From: Amycolatopsis solani | GTDB taxonomy: Bacteria; Actinomycetota; Actinomycetes; Mycobacteriales; Pseudonocardiaceae | DNA length: 64,000 nucleotides | Assembly (NCBI RefSeq): GCF_033441515.1 | Contig: NZ_JAWQJT010000001.1 | Coordinates: 3,782,001-3,846,000 of the forward strand | Direction: 5' to 3' | In this document: in pieces, positions 44,430 to 52,805 of the stretch | Numbering within the stretch: the first letter of the stretch is position 1 | Layout of the letters: every line of letters begins with the position of its first letter | Notes under the pieces: model-generated | Databases searched by the model: none | What the model was told of the DNA's origin: nothing | Seen by the model: the letters and a program-made list of their open reading frames with translations, nothing else | Made by a program: the position numbers and the translations under genes

Positions 44430-44621
44430 ATGGTGCTGAGGGTGGTCCGGGGCACCCCGGACGACGTCGAACTGGCGGCGCTGGTCACGGCGCTGACGGT
44501 GCTGTCGGCGGGCTCCCCGCCGGAGCCGGCCGCCGAGGTGGCGGGCTGGCGGGCGCGGGGTTCGGCGGAACCGCCCTTCCGCCGCCCGGGCGCCTGGCGC
44601 CTCTCGGGCCTGCCCCGCTGA
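44430..44621 (+). CDS. Acyl-CoA carboxylase epsilon subunit
   Basis: 63 residues from ATG 44430. The pattern LRVVRGTPDDVELAALVTAL and the Trp near the end (GAWRLSG) are those of actinobacterial AccE/PccE subunits, which bridge and activate the alpha-beta complex. It follows the beta gene by 10 bases. Its presence supports a dedicated carboxylase complex in the pathway and ends the long PksE transcript before a strong hairpin. Confidence 0.88.
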   Translation: MVLRVVRGTPDDVELAALVTALTVLSAGSPPEPAAEVAGWRARGSAEPPFRRPGAWRLSGLPR

Positions 44622-44638
44622 AGGGACGTTCGGTGCGC

Positions 44639-44688
44639 GGCTCGTGAGTGTTTAGTCGGGTTAGAACCCGACTAAACACTCACGAGCC
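44639..44688. terminator. 50-base near-bidirectional hairpin
   Basis: Perfect 24-base arms with a two-base loop, centre GTCGGGTTAGAACCCGAC. It closes the PksE-carboxylase operon and faces the convergent zinc-finger gene. Same family as the hairpins at 48822, 54932 and 24513. Confidence 0.85.
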
Positions 44689-44706
44689 ACGCGCTGAGCC
44701 GACGTG

Positions 44707-44952
44707 TCAAGCGGCCCGGTCGTCGCGCTCTTCCGCCTGGCGGGCCGAGGTGAGCTCCCGGAGCCGGGCGGCCGCCTCGCCTTCCCGTGCCGGGGAATAC
44801 GTGCTGTGGCCCGGGTGGACCGCGACGTACCGCACCATCCCGTCGAGGAGGACTTCGACCTCCGTGTGCTCGCCGGGCAGGAACGCGCCCCCGCAGGCCG
44901 CGCACGTGCGCTGGCGCTCCGCGGCGCCCCAGTGGGTCTCGTGATCGGTCAT
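44707..44952 (-). CDS. Small CxxC protein of unknown function
   Basis: 81 residues from ATG 44952. One CAACGG motif near residue 17, with His residues close by, suggests a single zinc knuckle or rubredoxin-like half site. The C-terminal 25 residues are a charged helix. It lies alone between a terminator hairpin and a peptide gene on the other strand. No function can be assigned. Confidence 0.6.
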   Translation of the reverse strand: MTDHETHWGAAERQRTCAACGGAFLPGEHTEVEVLLDGMVRYVAVHPGHSTYSPAREGEAAARLRELTSARQAEERDDRAA

Positions 44953-45120
44953 GAGGCACCCCGCTCAAAGGTCCAGGTGAATCTCGGTCACCCCAGTGCA
45001 CTCCCGGCGCGATGCCCACCGCCACTCGTGCGGTGCGCATCCACCCGGACCTGAGTCGCGCACATCCGATCCGCGACCGGGCGGGCGCATGGTGGGACGT
45101 CCCACCGGAAGGAGAGAACC

Positions 45121-45261
45121 ATGACAGCAGCAGCGGTTCCGGCCGAACCCCAGCAGCCCGCCGAGCCCGTCCAGCGCGCCGCCGAACGGCACCTGATCGC
45201 GGTGCCGGACCCCGAGCCGGAGGCGGACGAGCGCGGGCACATCGTGCTCGGCTACAACTGA
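45121..45261 (+). CDS. 46-residue peptide of unknown function
   Basis: ATG 45121 follows GGAAGGAGAGAACC, a strong ribosome site. The sequence is Ala/Pro/Glu-rich, acidic in the middle, and ends GHIVLGYN. There is no Cys, Ser in the tail or signal peptide. Two short genes in a row (this and the 103-residue protein at 45420) sit between the carboxylase operon and the next tailoring operon. It could be a RiPP precursor or a small partner protein; evidence for either is weak. Confidence 0.5.
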   Translation: MTAAAVPAEPQQPAEPVQRAAERHLIAVPDPEPEADERGHIVLGYN

Positions 45262-45419
45262 CTCGCACGTTCGAAGATGACCACGTCCCGGCCGCCACGG
45301 GAAACTGGAGGTCGGCCGGGGCGTCACGGGGTTCCCGGCGGGGCGCGCCAGTGGCCTGTCCGCGACGCACGTCCGCGTGGGCCGGCGCGCCGGCGGACGT
45401 TCGGTAGGGAGGCCGGCGA

Positions 45420-45731
45420 ATGGCAGTGCGCCTCCAGCTCACCGCTGGCTTCGAGATCCTCGAGGCGTGGGCTGAATCCGCGACCCAGGCCCGCCGCAAC
45501 GCGCTCTACGAAGCGCTGTTCGCGGTCGGCGACGGATCGGCGTTCCTCGTTTACGACATTTTCGGCGACGCGGCGAACCCGCGCAATTTCGTCATTGTCG
45601 TGAAAGCGGATCTGGTTCTCAAAATCATGGTCCAGCGCGCGGAATCGTCTTTCGAAATCTGTTATGTCGGCGCGCTCGAGGACGACGTCGACGTCGCGCC
45701 GGCCCAGTCGAGCCCGGCCAACCCGGAGTAA
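45420..45731 (+). CDS. DUF6235-like small protein
   Basis: 103 residues from ATG 45420, with GGGAGG eight bases before. It shows LQLTAGFEILEAWAESATQA, NALYEALFAVGDGSAF and FVIVVKADLVLKI, a pattern I associate with the actinobacterial DUF6235 family of unknown function; this match is from memory. A compact alpha/beta fold without catalytic motif is likely. The 193-bp gap downstream contains the CGTTATT inverted repeat that precedes the next operon. Confidence 0.6.
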   Translation: MAVRLQLTAGFEILEAWAESATQARRNALYEALFAVGDGSAFLVYDIFGDAANPRNFVIVVKADLVLKIMVQRAESSFEICYVGALEDDVDVAPAQSSPANPE

Positions 45732-45886
45732 CCGGCGAAAGTTCGTGGTCCGAACGGCGCAACGGGCGTTCGCGTGTGGTCGAACCACCCCGCGTAGGTG
45801 GCGCAACAACACCTGCTCCGGTCATGTGTTTCACACCTTGACTATGGCCCTCTCGGTATGAAACTCTTCATATGTTCGCTGGTCAG

Positions 45887-45911
45887 AACGTTATTTTTGG
45901 GGCGAATAACG
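45887..45911 (+). promoter_or_regulatory. CGTTATT-N9-AATAACG operator ending in TGGGGCGAATAACG
   Basis: Perfect seven-base arms (45889 and 45905) around nine bases. The last 14 bases recur exactly at 59567-59580, again 12-13 bases upstream of a start codon. It likely overlaps the promoter or 5' leader of the operon starting at 45925. Confidence 0.6.
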
Positions 45912-45924
45912 AGGAGGCAGCACA

Positions 45925-46464
45925 ATGTCGTCACCTGAACTGCCGGGACTTGACGTTTCCAGCCGGGTCCGGGCACGGGACATCCAGATGACCGGGACTG
46001 CCGATCTCGGCCGCCGGGTTCTCATGATCACGGGCGCCGTCGACACGACCGACCACGACGTTTCGGTCAGCGTCAACCTGCCCGAACCGGGCCGCTGGCA
46101 CGTGATCAAGGCCGAAACCAACCTGACCGACCAGACCTGGGTCGCCATGCAGGCCGTGCTCGACGAGGACTCCACGTTCCTCGACGACGACCTGCTGATG
46201 TCGCCGCAGTTCACGAAGAGCTTCATGACGCCGGACCAGCGCCGCCTCACGTTCTACGACGGCGAGGTGCGTCCGGGCGAGACCGTGCTCAAGGCGTACT
46301 CGATGGAGACGGGCGGGCGCAAGCCGGCGTACTTCTACTCCCGGTACAGCCCCATCCCCACCGACAGCGCGGAGCAGTCGCAGCAGACGCTGGACGAGCT
46401 GGTCGCCCACGGCATGAACCAGCGACCCGTGATCGAGCTGATCGTCCCGGTGACCGTCATCTGA
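45925..46464 (+). CDS. Conserved-looking protein of unknown function
   Basis: 179 residues from ATG 45925, with CGAGGAGG upstream. Mostly beta-strand and soluble, with VSVNLPEPGRWHVIKAET, LTFYDGEVRPGETVLKAYSM and PVIELIVPVTVI. No family is recognised and no catalytic motif is seen. It opens a four-gene operon with an FAD oxidoreductase, a 150-residue protein and an AhpD-like protein, so an enediyne tailoring or protective role is plausible only by context. Confidence 0.65.
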   Translation: MSSPELPGLDVSSRVRARDIQMTGTADLGRRVLMITGAVDTTDHDVSVSVNLPEPGRWHVIKAETNLTDQTWVAMQAVLDEDSTFLDDDLLMSPQFTKSFMTPDQRRLTFYDGEVRPGETVLKAYSMETGGRKPAYFYSRYSPIPTDSAEQSQQTLDELVAHGMNQRPVIELIVPVTVI

Positions 46465-46498
46465 CGACCCGCCGGGTCCCGATCGAGCTGGGGAGCAC

Positions 46499-47827
46499 AT
46501 GATCTCGTTCGTGCCCGAGCCGCACCTGCTGGACTCGCCCCGTGGACGTGACTGGCCCCGCCCGCCGGTGCCGGCCCCGGTCCGCGGGACGCTGCCCGCC
46601 ACCTCGGCGGACGTCGTGGTCGTCGGCGCCGGCCCGGCCGGTGTCGCGGTGGCGTCCGCGCTGTGGCACCACGGCGTCCGCGACGTCGTCATCGCCGACC
46701 GGACCGGCCGTCCGTGCAGCCGGTTCTTCGGCCGCATCGACCGCCTCGGCCAGCGTGTCCTGCGCTCGCCGTACGAGCACCACCCCGGCGTCGAGGGCTA
46801 CCGCGACTGCGAACTCCTGGACTTCGCGCGCCTGCACTGGGGCAAGCTGACCCGCACCGAGCGGCGCGAGATCCGGATGTCGCAGTCGGGCCACCGCTCG
46901 GTGGTGCCCGTGGACGTCTTCGACGCCTACTGCGACCACTTGATCGCCAGCCACCACATCGGGCGCAAAGCTTGGCAGGCGCGCGTCCGCGAGGTCGTGC
47001 CCGGAGGCGACGCGGTCACCGTGCGCGCCGACCGGTTCTCGGTCACCGCCCGGCACGTCGTGCTGTGCCTCGGCGAAGAGCGCCGCGACGCGCCGGATTC
47101 CTGGTGGGGCGGCGGATCCGCGCCGGCCGGAGTGTCCTATTGGGACGAATCGGTGCCGGTCGGCGGGCGGTGCCTGGCGGTGGTGGGCGCCGGGCTCACC
47201 GCGGCCCACCTCATCGCCGGCGCGCTCGACGAAGGCCGCGAAGTGCATTGGGTCGTGCGGGAAACCGGCGAGCGCTACCAGTGCGCCGACGTGAACTCCT
47301 CGTTCTTCCGCCCCGAAGGCCGCTTGCGCTTCAACCGCGTCGGCTGGTCCGAGCGGCTCGAGCTGATGAGCACGTTCCGGCGCGCGTCGATCATGTTCGA
47401 GTTCCGCCCGCTGCTCGAACGCGCGCAGGCCGAGGGACGGCTGGTCGTGCACCGCGGCGCCGAGGTCAAGAGCATCGGACCCGGTGTCGGCGGAACGACC
47501 GTGGTGCGCCTGGCCGGCGGCGGCCGGATCGCGGCCGACCACGTCCAGCTCGCGCTGGGCACCACCCCGTCGATCGGCGAAGGCCTGCTGCCCGACGACG
47601 CCCTCGCGGTCCGAGACGGCTGGCCGGAACTCGACGAGCGGACCCTGACCCACCTCCGCGCCCCCCGGGTGTCGGTGGTCGGCGCGGCGGCGGCGATGGT
47701 CCTCGGCCCGGCGGCCCGCAACATCGACGGCCACCGGGTGGCGACCACCCGAGCTGCGGCGGCGATCGCTCAGGTGCTGCAGGGCGGCGAGCTCCCGGCG
47801 CCGGCGAAGACCGCGGTCGGCGTCTGA
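46499..47827 (+). CDS. FAD/NAD(P)-dependent oxidoreductase (monooxygenase-like)
   Basis: 442 residues from ATG 46499. Dinucleotide-binding VVVVGAGPAGVAVASALWHHGV lies at residue ~40, and a second Rossmann motif CLAVVGAGLTAAHLIAGAL at ~220. A third segment SVVGAAAAMVLGPAARNIDG near the C-terminus completes the FAD site. This arrangement fits class B flavoproteins related to lysine N-hydroxylases and Baeyer-Villiger enzymes, but the FxGxxxHxxxW fingerprint is not evident. The substrate is unknown. Third base-spaced gene of its operon. Confidence 0.82.
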   Translation: MISFVPEPHLLDSPRGRDWPRPPVPAPVRGTLPATSADVVVVGAGPAGVAVASALWHHGVRDVVIADRTGRPCSRFFGRIDRLGQRVLRSPYEHHPGVEGYRDCELLDFARLHWGKLTRTERREIRMSQSGHRSVVPVDVFDAYCDHLIASHHIGRKAWQARVREVVPGGDAVTVRADRFSVTARHVVLCLGEERRDAPDSWWGGGSAPAGVSYWDESVPVGGRCLAVVGAGLTAAHLIAGALDEGREVHWVVRETGERYQCADVNSSFFRPEGRLRFNRVGWSERLELMSTFRRASIMFEFRPLLERAQAEGRLVVHRGAEVKSIGPGVGGTTVVRLAGGGRIAADHVQLALGTTPSIGEGLLPDDALAVRDGWPELDERTLTHLRAPRVSVVGAAAAMVLGPAARNIDGHRVATTRAAAAIAQVLQGGELPAPAKTAVGV

Positions 47828-47838
47828 GGAGGAACGTG

Positions 47839-48291
47839 ATGGACGCCGGCGAAGACACCCGGTTCGCGCTGCCCGAGGTCGACGCGCCCGCCGCCACCGA
47901 GGTCGGGGTGATCCTGCTCGGCCTCGAGGCCGACCGGCTGCTCGCCGGGCTCGGGCTGGCCCGGCTGGCGGACGACCCGGCCCTGGTGACGCAGGTCGTC
48001 GACCAGGCCCGGCACGGCGTCCCGGACACCGGCCTGCCCGGGCTCCTGGACACCGGCAAACAGCACTGGCGGGCCCTGCGCGCGACGCTCGGCGACCCGC
48101 CGTCGACGTCGACGCCGGGCTCGCTGCGGCGGGAGTGGGACCGGGCGTCGGCCCGGGTCGCCGCGGCCGTTCCCGGTGCGGGTGCCGCGTCGCTGGCCTA
48201 CCTGACGGCGTGCGTGCTCCGCCGCGCCGACGTCGACCGGATCGCGGATCGAAAGGACACCGATGTCGTACTTGAAGTCCCTGCCGGCTGA
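47839..48291 (+). CDS. 150-residue protein of unknown function
   Basis: ATG 47839 follows GAGGAGGAACG, 11 bases after the oxidoreductase stop. The protein is Ala-rich and predicted helical, with LGLEADRLLAGLGLARLADDP and YLTACVLRRADVDRIA. The last 29 bases overlap the AhpD-like gene in another frame. No family is recognised. The overlap suggests coupling with the AhpD-like protein. Confidence 0.65.
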   Translation: MDAGEDTRFALPEVDAPAATEVGVILLGLEADRLLAGLGLARLADDPALVTQVVDQARHGVPDTGLPGLLDTGKQHWRALRATLGDPPSTSTPGSLRREWDRASARVAAAVPGAGAASLAYLTACVLRRADVDRIADRKDTDVVLEVPAG

Positions 48292-48811
48292 GACCACGCT
48301 GCTGCAGGTCTTCCAGGCCAACCCCGGCCCGGCCCGGCACCTGCTGGCCTTCCACGAGGAGCTGCTGCGCGGCGATTCGCCGTTCACGCCGGGGGAGCGG
48401 GAGCTGATCGCCGCCTACGTCTCCGGCGTCAACGACTGCGGCTACTGCCACGGCATCCACACGGTGACCGCCGAGGCGTTCGGCGTCGAAGCGGGCCTGC
48501 TGGGCGCGGCGCTGGACGACCTGGACTCCGCGCCGATCGACGAGCGGCTGAAGCCGGTCCTCGCCTACGTCGGCAAGCTGACGCGGACGCCGTCCCGGAT
48601 GACCGCCGCCGACGCCGAAGCGGTGTTCGCGGCCGGGTGGGACGAGCGCGCGCTGCACGACGCGGTGCTGGTCTGCGCGCTGTTCAACTTCATGAACCGG
48701 ATGGTCGACGGCCTCGGCATCCAGGCCGACGACGCCTACAAGAAGCTCTCGGGCGAGCGCCTGAAGCACAGCGGCTACGGCGGCCTCGCCCAACTGCTCC
48801 CCGAAGCCTGA
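48263..48811 (+). CDS. AhpD-like peroxidase-related protein
   Basis: 182 residues from ATG 48263. The carboxymuconolactone decarboxylase/AhpD core is seen in RELIAAYVSGVNDCGYCHGIH, with the redox Cys pair and His, and in LFNFMNRMVDGLGIQ. AhpD-like proteins reduce peroxides or disulfides. It is the second CxxC AhpD-type protein in the cluster, after that at 32317. It probably helps protect the cell, or an intermediate, from oxidation. Confidence 0.88.
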   Translation: MSYLKSLPAETTLLQVFQANPGPARHLLAFHEELLRGDSPFTPGERELIAAYVSGVNDCGYCHGIHTVTAEAFGVEAGLLGAALDDLDSAPIDERLKPVLAYVGKLTRTPSRMTAADAEAVFAAGWDERALHDAVLVCALFNFMNRMVDGLGIQADDAYKKLSGERLKHSGYGGLAQLLPEA

Positions 48812-48821
48812 GCGCCGCGCG

Positions 48822-48871
48822 GGGTCGTGAGTGTTAAGTCGGGTTCTAACCCGACTTAACACTCACGACCC
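48822..48871. terminator. Hairpin between convergent operons
   Basis: Perfect 24-base arms with a two-base loop, centre GTCGGGTTCTAACCCGAC. It separates the AhpD-like gene from the convergent epoxide hydrolase gene. Confidence 0.85.
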
Positions 48872-48885
48872 TGGCGGCGCTCGGA

Positions 48886-49998
48886 CTAGGCCAGTTCGGC
48901 GAAGAACTCGGCGATGTCGCGGCCGAGCGTGTCCGGCGACTCGACGGCCGGGTAGTGGCCGCCGCGCTCCATCACCGTGTAGCGGCGCAGGTCGAAGCGC
49001 CTCTCCACCCACTTCCGCGGCACCGCCGCGGGTTCGCGCGGGTAGGCGGCGACCGCGGTCGGGACGTTGAACAGCGGCTGCGCGTCGCTCTTCGGCGTCC
49101 ACGGCTTCTGGAAGCTCTCCGCGTACAGCCGCGCGGTGCTGCCCATCGAATTCGTGAACCAGAACAGCGAAAGCGTCGTGAGGACGCGCTCGCGCGGGTA
49201 CCCGGTCTCGAAGTCGCCGTCGTGGTCGGTCCAGTCGTGCAGCTTTTCGACCAGCCACGCCGCGGTCGCCGCCGGCGAGTCGCCGATGTAGGCGATGCTC
49301 TGCGGGCGGGTCGTGTGCAGCACGAAGTAGCCGTTGCTGTAGCGCGCCCACGCCGTGTTGGCCGCGCGCCGCACCTTCTCGTCGTCCGCCCAGAGCTCCT
49401 CGGGGATCGGGCCTTCGAGGCTGAACGGCATCGTCGTGTGCAGCCCGACGACGGCCTCCGGGTGGTGGTGGGCCAGGTGCTGGCCGATGATCGAGCCCCA
49501 GTCGGAGCCGTAGATCCCGTAGCGTTCGTGGCCCAGCACCTCGGTCATCAGCCGGTGGAACAGGTCCGCGGTCTCGGCGTACCCGATGCCTGGCCGGGCC
49601 AGCGGCGTCGAAAAGCCGTAGCCGGGCAGGTCCACCACCACGACCTCGTGGCCGTCCAGGTGCGGCAGCACCTCCTTGAAGTCCCAGAACGTCCACGGCC
49701 AGCCGCCGATCAGCAGCAGCGGCAGCTTCCCGTCGCCGGGGACGTGCAGGTAGTGCACCGGCTGGCCGTCGAAATCGACGCGGTAGTGCGCGTGCTCGTT
49801 CATCTCGGCCTCGTGCACGCGCCAGTCGTAGCTGTCCCGCCAGTCGGCCAGCAGCCCGGCCAGGTACTCCTGGTTGGTCCCGTACTCCCAGCCGTCGTTG
49901 GCCAGGTCGCCGGGCAGGCGCGTGCGCGCGAGGCGCTCGCGGAGGTCCTGGATGTCCTCGTCGGGCACGGCGATGCGGAACGGTTCCGGTTTCGGCAA
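48886..49998 (-). CDS. Epoxide hydrolase (alpha/beta fold with EHN domain)
   Basis: 370 residues from TTG 49998. The N-terminal EHN region (residues ~5-110) includes DEDIQDLRERLARTRLPGD. The alpha/beta core has GGWPWTFWDFKEVLP (oxyanion hole), the nucleophile Asp166 in GSDWGS and the base His348 in ERGGHYPAVESP. Epoxide hydrolases of this kind (for example SgcF, NcsF2) open epoxides to diols during 9-membered enediyne biosynthesis, so this gene suits that chemistry. Alone on the minus strand with two further genes upstream in the same direction. Confidence 0.9.
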   Translation of the reverse strand: MPKPEPFRIAVPDEDIQDLRERLARTRLPGDLANDGWEYGTNQEYLAGLLADWRDSYDWRVHEAEMNEHAHYRVDFDGQPVHYLHVPGDGKLPLLLIGGWPWTFWDFKEVLPHLDGHEVVVVDLPGYGFSTPLARPGIGYAETADLFHRLMTEVLGHERYGIYGSDWGSIIGQHLAHHHPEAVVGLHTTMPFSLEGPIPEELWADDEKVRRAANTAWARYSNGYFVLHTTRPQSIAYIGDSPAATAAWLVEKLHDWTDHDGDFETGYPRERVLTTLSLFWFTNSMGSTARLYAESFQKPWTPKSDAQPLFNVPTAVAAYPREPAAVPRKWVERRFDLRRYTVMERGGHYPAVESPDTLGRDIAEFFAELA

Positions 49999-50056
49999 GG
50001 GATTCGCCCTTCGTTCGTGGTGACCACGGCCGCGGACCCGGCCGCGGGCGCGGTGG

Positions 50057-50851
50057 TCAGCCCAGCCGGCCGAGGCCGCCGTACATCCGGCGGGTGGTGT
50101 CGCCTTCGCGGCGCCAGTGCCCGGTCGGCACCAGGCCGGGCGGCTGCAGGGTGAAGCCGGTGAACAGCGCCTCGATCTCGGCGCGGGTCCGGAACACCAT
50201 GGGCGACGTCGCGTTGCGGTAGATCGCGCGCATGGTGTCCTGCTCGGCTTCGGGTGACTCGTCGGCGTTGAGGTGCGAGAGCGCGAGGAACGACCCCGGC
50301 GCCAGCCGTTCGCGGAACGTGCGGACGATGCCGTGCGGGTCGTCTTCGTCGGTGATGAAGTGGAAGACGGCGACGCACAGCAGCGCGACCGGCTGCGCGA
50401 AGTCGATCAGGTCCGCCAGCTCCGGGTTGTCCACAATGGACATCGGCTCGCGCAGGTCGGCGGTCAGCAGCCGGGTGATCTTCTGCTCTTCCTCAGAAAG
50501 CAGGGTTTTCCCGTGGGTGGCGACGACCGGGTCCAGGTCCACGTAGGCGACCCGGGCGTCCGGAATGGACCGCCGGGCGATCTGGTGGGTGTTCTCCATG
50601 CTGGGCAGCCCGGCCCCGACGTCGATGAACTGCCGCACTCCGTGCTCGGCGGCGAGGTGGTGCACCACCCGGCCGAGGAACCGGCGGTTCTCCCAGACGA
50701 CGTCCTTGGTGAGCACCTCGCCGACCTGGTCGATGACCGCGTCCCCGGCCGCCCGGTCGACGGGGAAGTTGTTGTCCCCGTGGAGGAAGTAGTCGTACAT
50801 CCGCGCCGGCGACGGCTTCTCCGCCGCCACGGCGTCTTCTGCTCCCGGCAT
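50057..50851 (-). CDS. SAM-dependent methyltransferase, DUF574/PF04672 family
   Basis: 264 residues from ATG 50851 (GGGAGG upstream; GTG 50866 also in frame). The family pattern is clear: SPARMYDYFLHGDNNFPVDRAAGD, RQFIDVGAGLP for SAM binding and VAYVDLDPVV. C-terminal: MVFRTRAEIEALFTGFTLQPPG. These proteins are abundant in actinobacteria, and their substrates are mostly unknown. It could methylate an enediyne-associated moiety or be unrelated. Confidence 0.88.
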   Translation of the reverse strand: MPGAEDAVAAEKPSPARMYDYFLHGDNNFPVDRAAGDAVIDQVGEVLTKDVVWENRRFLGRVVHHLAAEHGVRQFIDVGAGLPSMENTHQIARRSIPDARVAYVDLDPVVATHGKTLLSEEEQKITRLLTADLREPMSIVDNPELADLIDFAQPVALLCVAVFHFITDEDDPHGIVRTFRERLAPGSFLALSHLNADESPEAEQDTMRAIYRNATSPMVFRTRAEIEALFTGFTLQPPGLVPTGHWRREGDTTRRMYGGLGRLG

Positions 50852-50929
50852 CCTGGCCTCCCGCACGTCGGTCCCGGCCGCGAGCCTAGGCCGCGCCGGG
50901 ACCGCGGGCGCCTTCGTGCGTGCGGAGGT

Positions 50930-51583
50930 TCAGTACTCGTCCCGCAGGCGGAGCCAGCCCATGGTCGAGGTCTGCGGCCAGCCCTCCGGCGAGTCCTCCC
51001 AGACCTCCTGGCGCCCGTACGGCGTGAGGTCGAGCAGGTTGAAGTCGAGCCGGAGTCGGTCGGTACCGCGCCCGTTGGTGAACCAGGTCCGGAAGACCTC
51101 GTCGCCGTCGCGCAGCAGCACGCTGACGCCGAACCCGCCGCCGGTGCCCATGTCTTCGTTGAACGTGCTGCCGTAGCTGGAGTACCACGGGATCTGCCAG
51201 CCGAACCGCTGCCGCAGCGGCTCCAGCTCTTCCTGCGGCGCCACGGACTCGAGGATCAGCCGCACCCCGCGCGGGGCGAGGTGTGCCCACGGCGAGAGGT
51301 TGTCGGTCAGCGATGCGCAGCCGACGCAGAGGTGGTCGCTGCCCGGCTGCTTCATGTAGTGGTAGATGATGAGCTGGTTGTGGCCGTCGAACAGCGAAAC
51401 GAGATCGCCGGTTTCGCCGTCGGGCCCGGTGAAGACGTAGCCGTCCTTCAACCGCACCATCGGCAACCGCCGCCGCTGGGCGGCGAGGTCGTCCAGCGCG
51501 TGGGTGAGCTCCTTTTCCTTGACGAGGAGCTTGTCGCGCTCGGCCTGCCATTCCTCCGCCGAGACGACGGGCGGGCGATTCAT
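50930..51583 (-). CDS. DUF899 thioredoxin-like protein
   Basis: 217 residues from ATG 51583. A coiled helix (residues ~10-40) precedes the thioredoxin-like part: LVSLFDGHNQLIIYHYMKQPG, then CVGCASLTDNLSP with two cysteines, FGWQIPWYSSYGSTFNEDM and, at the end, GRQEVWEDSPEGWPQT. DUF899 proteins are of unknown function, perhaps redox-linked because of the CxxC. A shorter relative lies at 16293. It diverges from the thiol peroxidase gene across a repeat-rich gap. Confidence 0.85.
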   Translation of the reverse strand: MNRPPVVSAEEWQAERDKLLVKEKELTHALDDLAAQRRRLPMVRLKDGYVFTGPDGETGDLVSLFDGHNQLIIYHYMKQPGSDHLCVGCASLTDNLSPWAHLAPRGVRLILESVAPQEELEPLRQRFGWQIPWYSSYGSTFNEDMGTGGGFGVSVLLRDGDEVFRTWFTNGRGTDRLRLDFNLLDLTPYGRQEVWEDSPEGWPQTSTMGWLRLRDEY

Positions 51584-51746
51584 GGGGTGGTCCTTTCCTT
51601 CGGCGGTGGGGGAAATCGACCGTAGCAGCGGGTTCCGGTGGGGAACACCGGTCGCGGGTGGGAGGGCACGGGAGGAGACGCCGGTCAATCGTGTGGGTGA
51701 AAGACTGAAGCTTTTCTTTCGCCGGTGCGGCCGGGTGCGATGCCGT

Positions 51747-52051
51747 GAATGACTCATTCATGTTGTCTGGTGACGTGAATGACTCATTCCTGTCGTTCGG
51801 GCCGGGAGGGGATGGGTGGTGGAGGAGAGGTGCGTGGTCGGTGGCGCGGGCGGCGAGCGTCCCGAATGACTCATTCGGGACGCTGGCGGTCCCGAATGAG
51901 TCATTCGCGACCTCCGCCTGGGACGTCGGGCCGGCCGGGCCCGGTCAGGTCAGGCCACGGGCCGCCGGCGGAGCGCGCAGGCCCTCTCGCGGCCGGGTGC
52001 GATGCCGTGAATGACTCATTCATGTCGTCTGGTGACGTGAATGACTCATTC
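51747..52051. repeat. Three further pairs of GAATGASTCATTC boxes
   Basis: Pairs start at 51747/51777, 51864/51894 and 52009/52039, each exactly 30 bp apart. Two pairs are in direct rather than inverted order, so they do not make the long hairpin seen at 2148. The first and third pairs lie in near-identical ~60-bp copies. The 577-bp gap 51584-52160 carries nothing else I can support. Confidence 0.9.
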
Positions 52052-52160
52052 CTGTCGTTCGGACCCGCGCACGGAATCCGGCAGTCGAGGAGAGGCGCCG
52101 CGCGAGCCGGAGCCGGAAACTGGGGCCTCGACCCGTACCCAGCCGAAAGTGGTTCAGTCC

Positions 52161-52700
52161 ATGAACGCGATTCCCGAACGCACCGGCGTCACGACCTTCC
52201 GCGGCCGTCCGGTCACCCTGCTCGGGCCGGCCGTCGGTGTCGGCGACCAGGCTCCGGACTTCACCGTCGTGGCGCCGGACATGTCCCCGGTCGCGGGCGC
52301 CTCGCTCGCCGGCCGCGTGCGGATCGTCTCGGTCGTGCCGTCGCTCGAGACGCCGGTCTGCGACCTGCAGACCCGGCGGTTCAACGAGGAGGTCGCCGGG
52401 CTCGGGGACGTCTCCGTGCTCACCGTCTCCGTCGACCTGCCGTTCGCGCAGGCGCGCTGGTGCGGTGCCGCCGGGATCGAGGGCGCGCTGGTCGGCTCCG
52501 ACCACCGCGACCTTTCCTTCGGTACCGCCTACGGTGTGGTGATCAAGGAATTCCGCCTGCTCGCCCGCGCCGTTTTCGTGATCGACGCGAACGACACCGT
52601 CGTGCACGCGGAATACGTGCCGGAAATCGGCGAGCACCCCGACTACGACGCCGTCATCGCCGCCGCCAAGGCCGCCGAGACCGCGCGCGCGGCCGCGTAA
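52161..52700 (+). CDS. Thiol peroxidase (Tpx family)
   Basis: 179 residues from ATG 52161. Peroxiredoxin motifs: QAPDFTVVAPDMSP, VPSLETPVCDLQTRRFN with peroxidatic Cys67, and QARWCGAAG with resolving Cys101, the atypical 2-Cys arrangement of Tpx. It reduces hydroperoxides with thioredoxin. Its place among cluster genes and near a sequence-rich regulatory gap suggests a protective function against reactive oxygen linked to enediyne production, though it could be a general stress gene. Confidence 0.92.
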   Translation: MNAIPERTGVTTFRGRPVTLLGPAVGVGDQAPDFTVVAPDMSPVAGASLAGRVRIVSVVPSLETPVCDLQTRRFNEEVAGLGDVSVLTVSVDLPFAQARWCGAAGIEGALVGSDHRDLSFGTAYGVVIKEFRLLARAVFVIDANDTVVHAEYVPEIGEHPDYDAVIAAAKAAETARAAA

Positions 52701-52805
52701 CGCCAAGCACGAATGAAGGCGCCCGCGCGGAAGTGGGTGCCCACCATGGTAGTCGGGGTTTGCTGTGCCGAACCCGGCAGAGATCCGTGACGACAAGGGG
52801 CCGGA

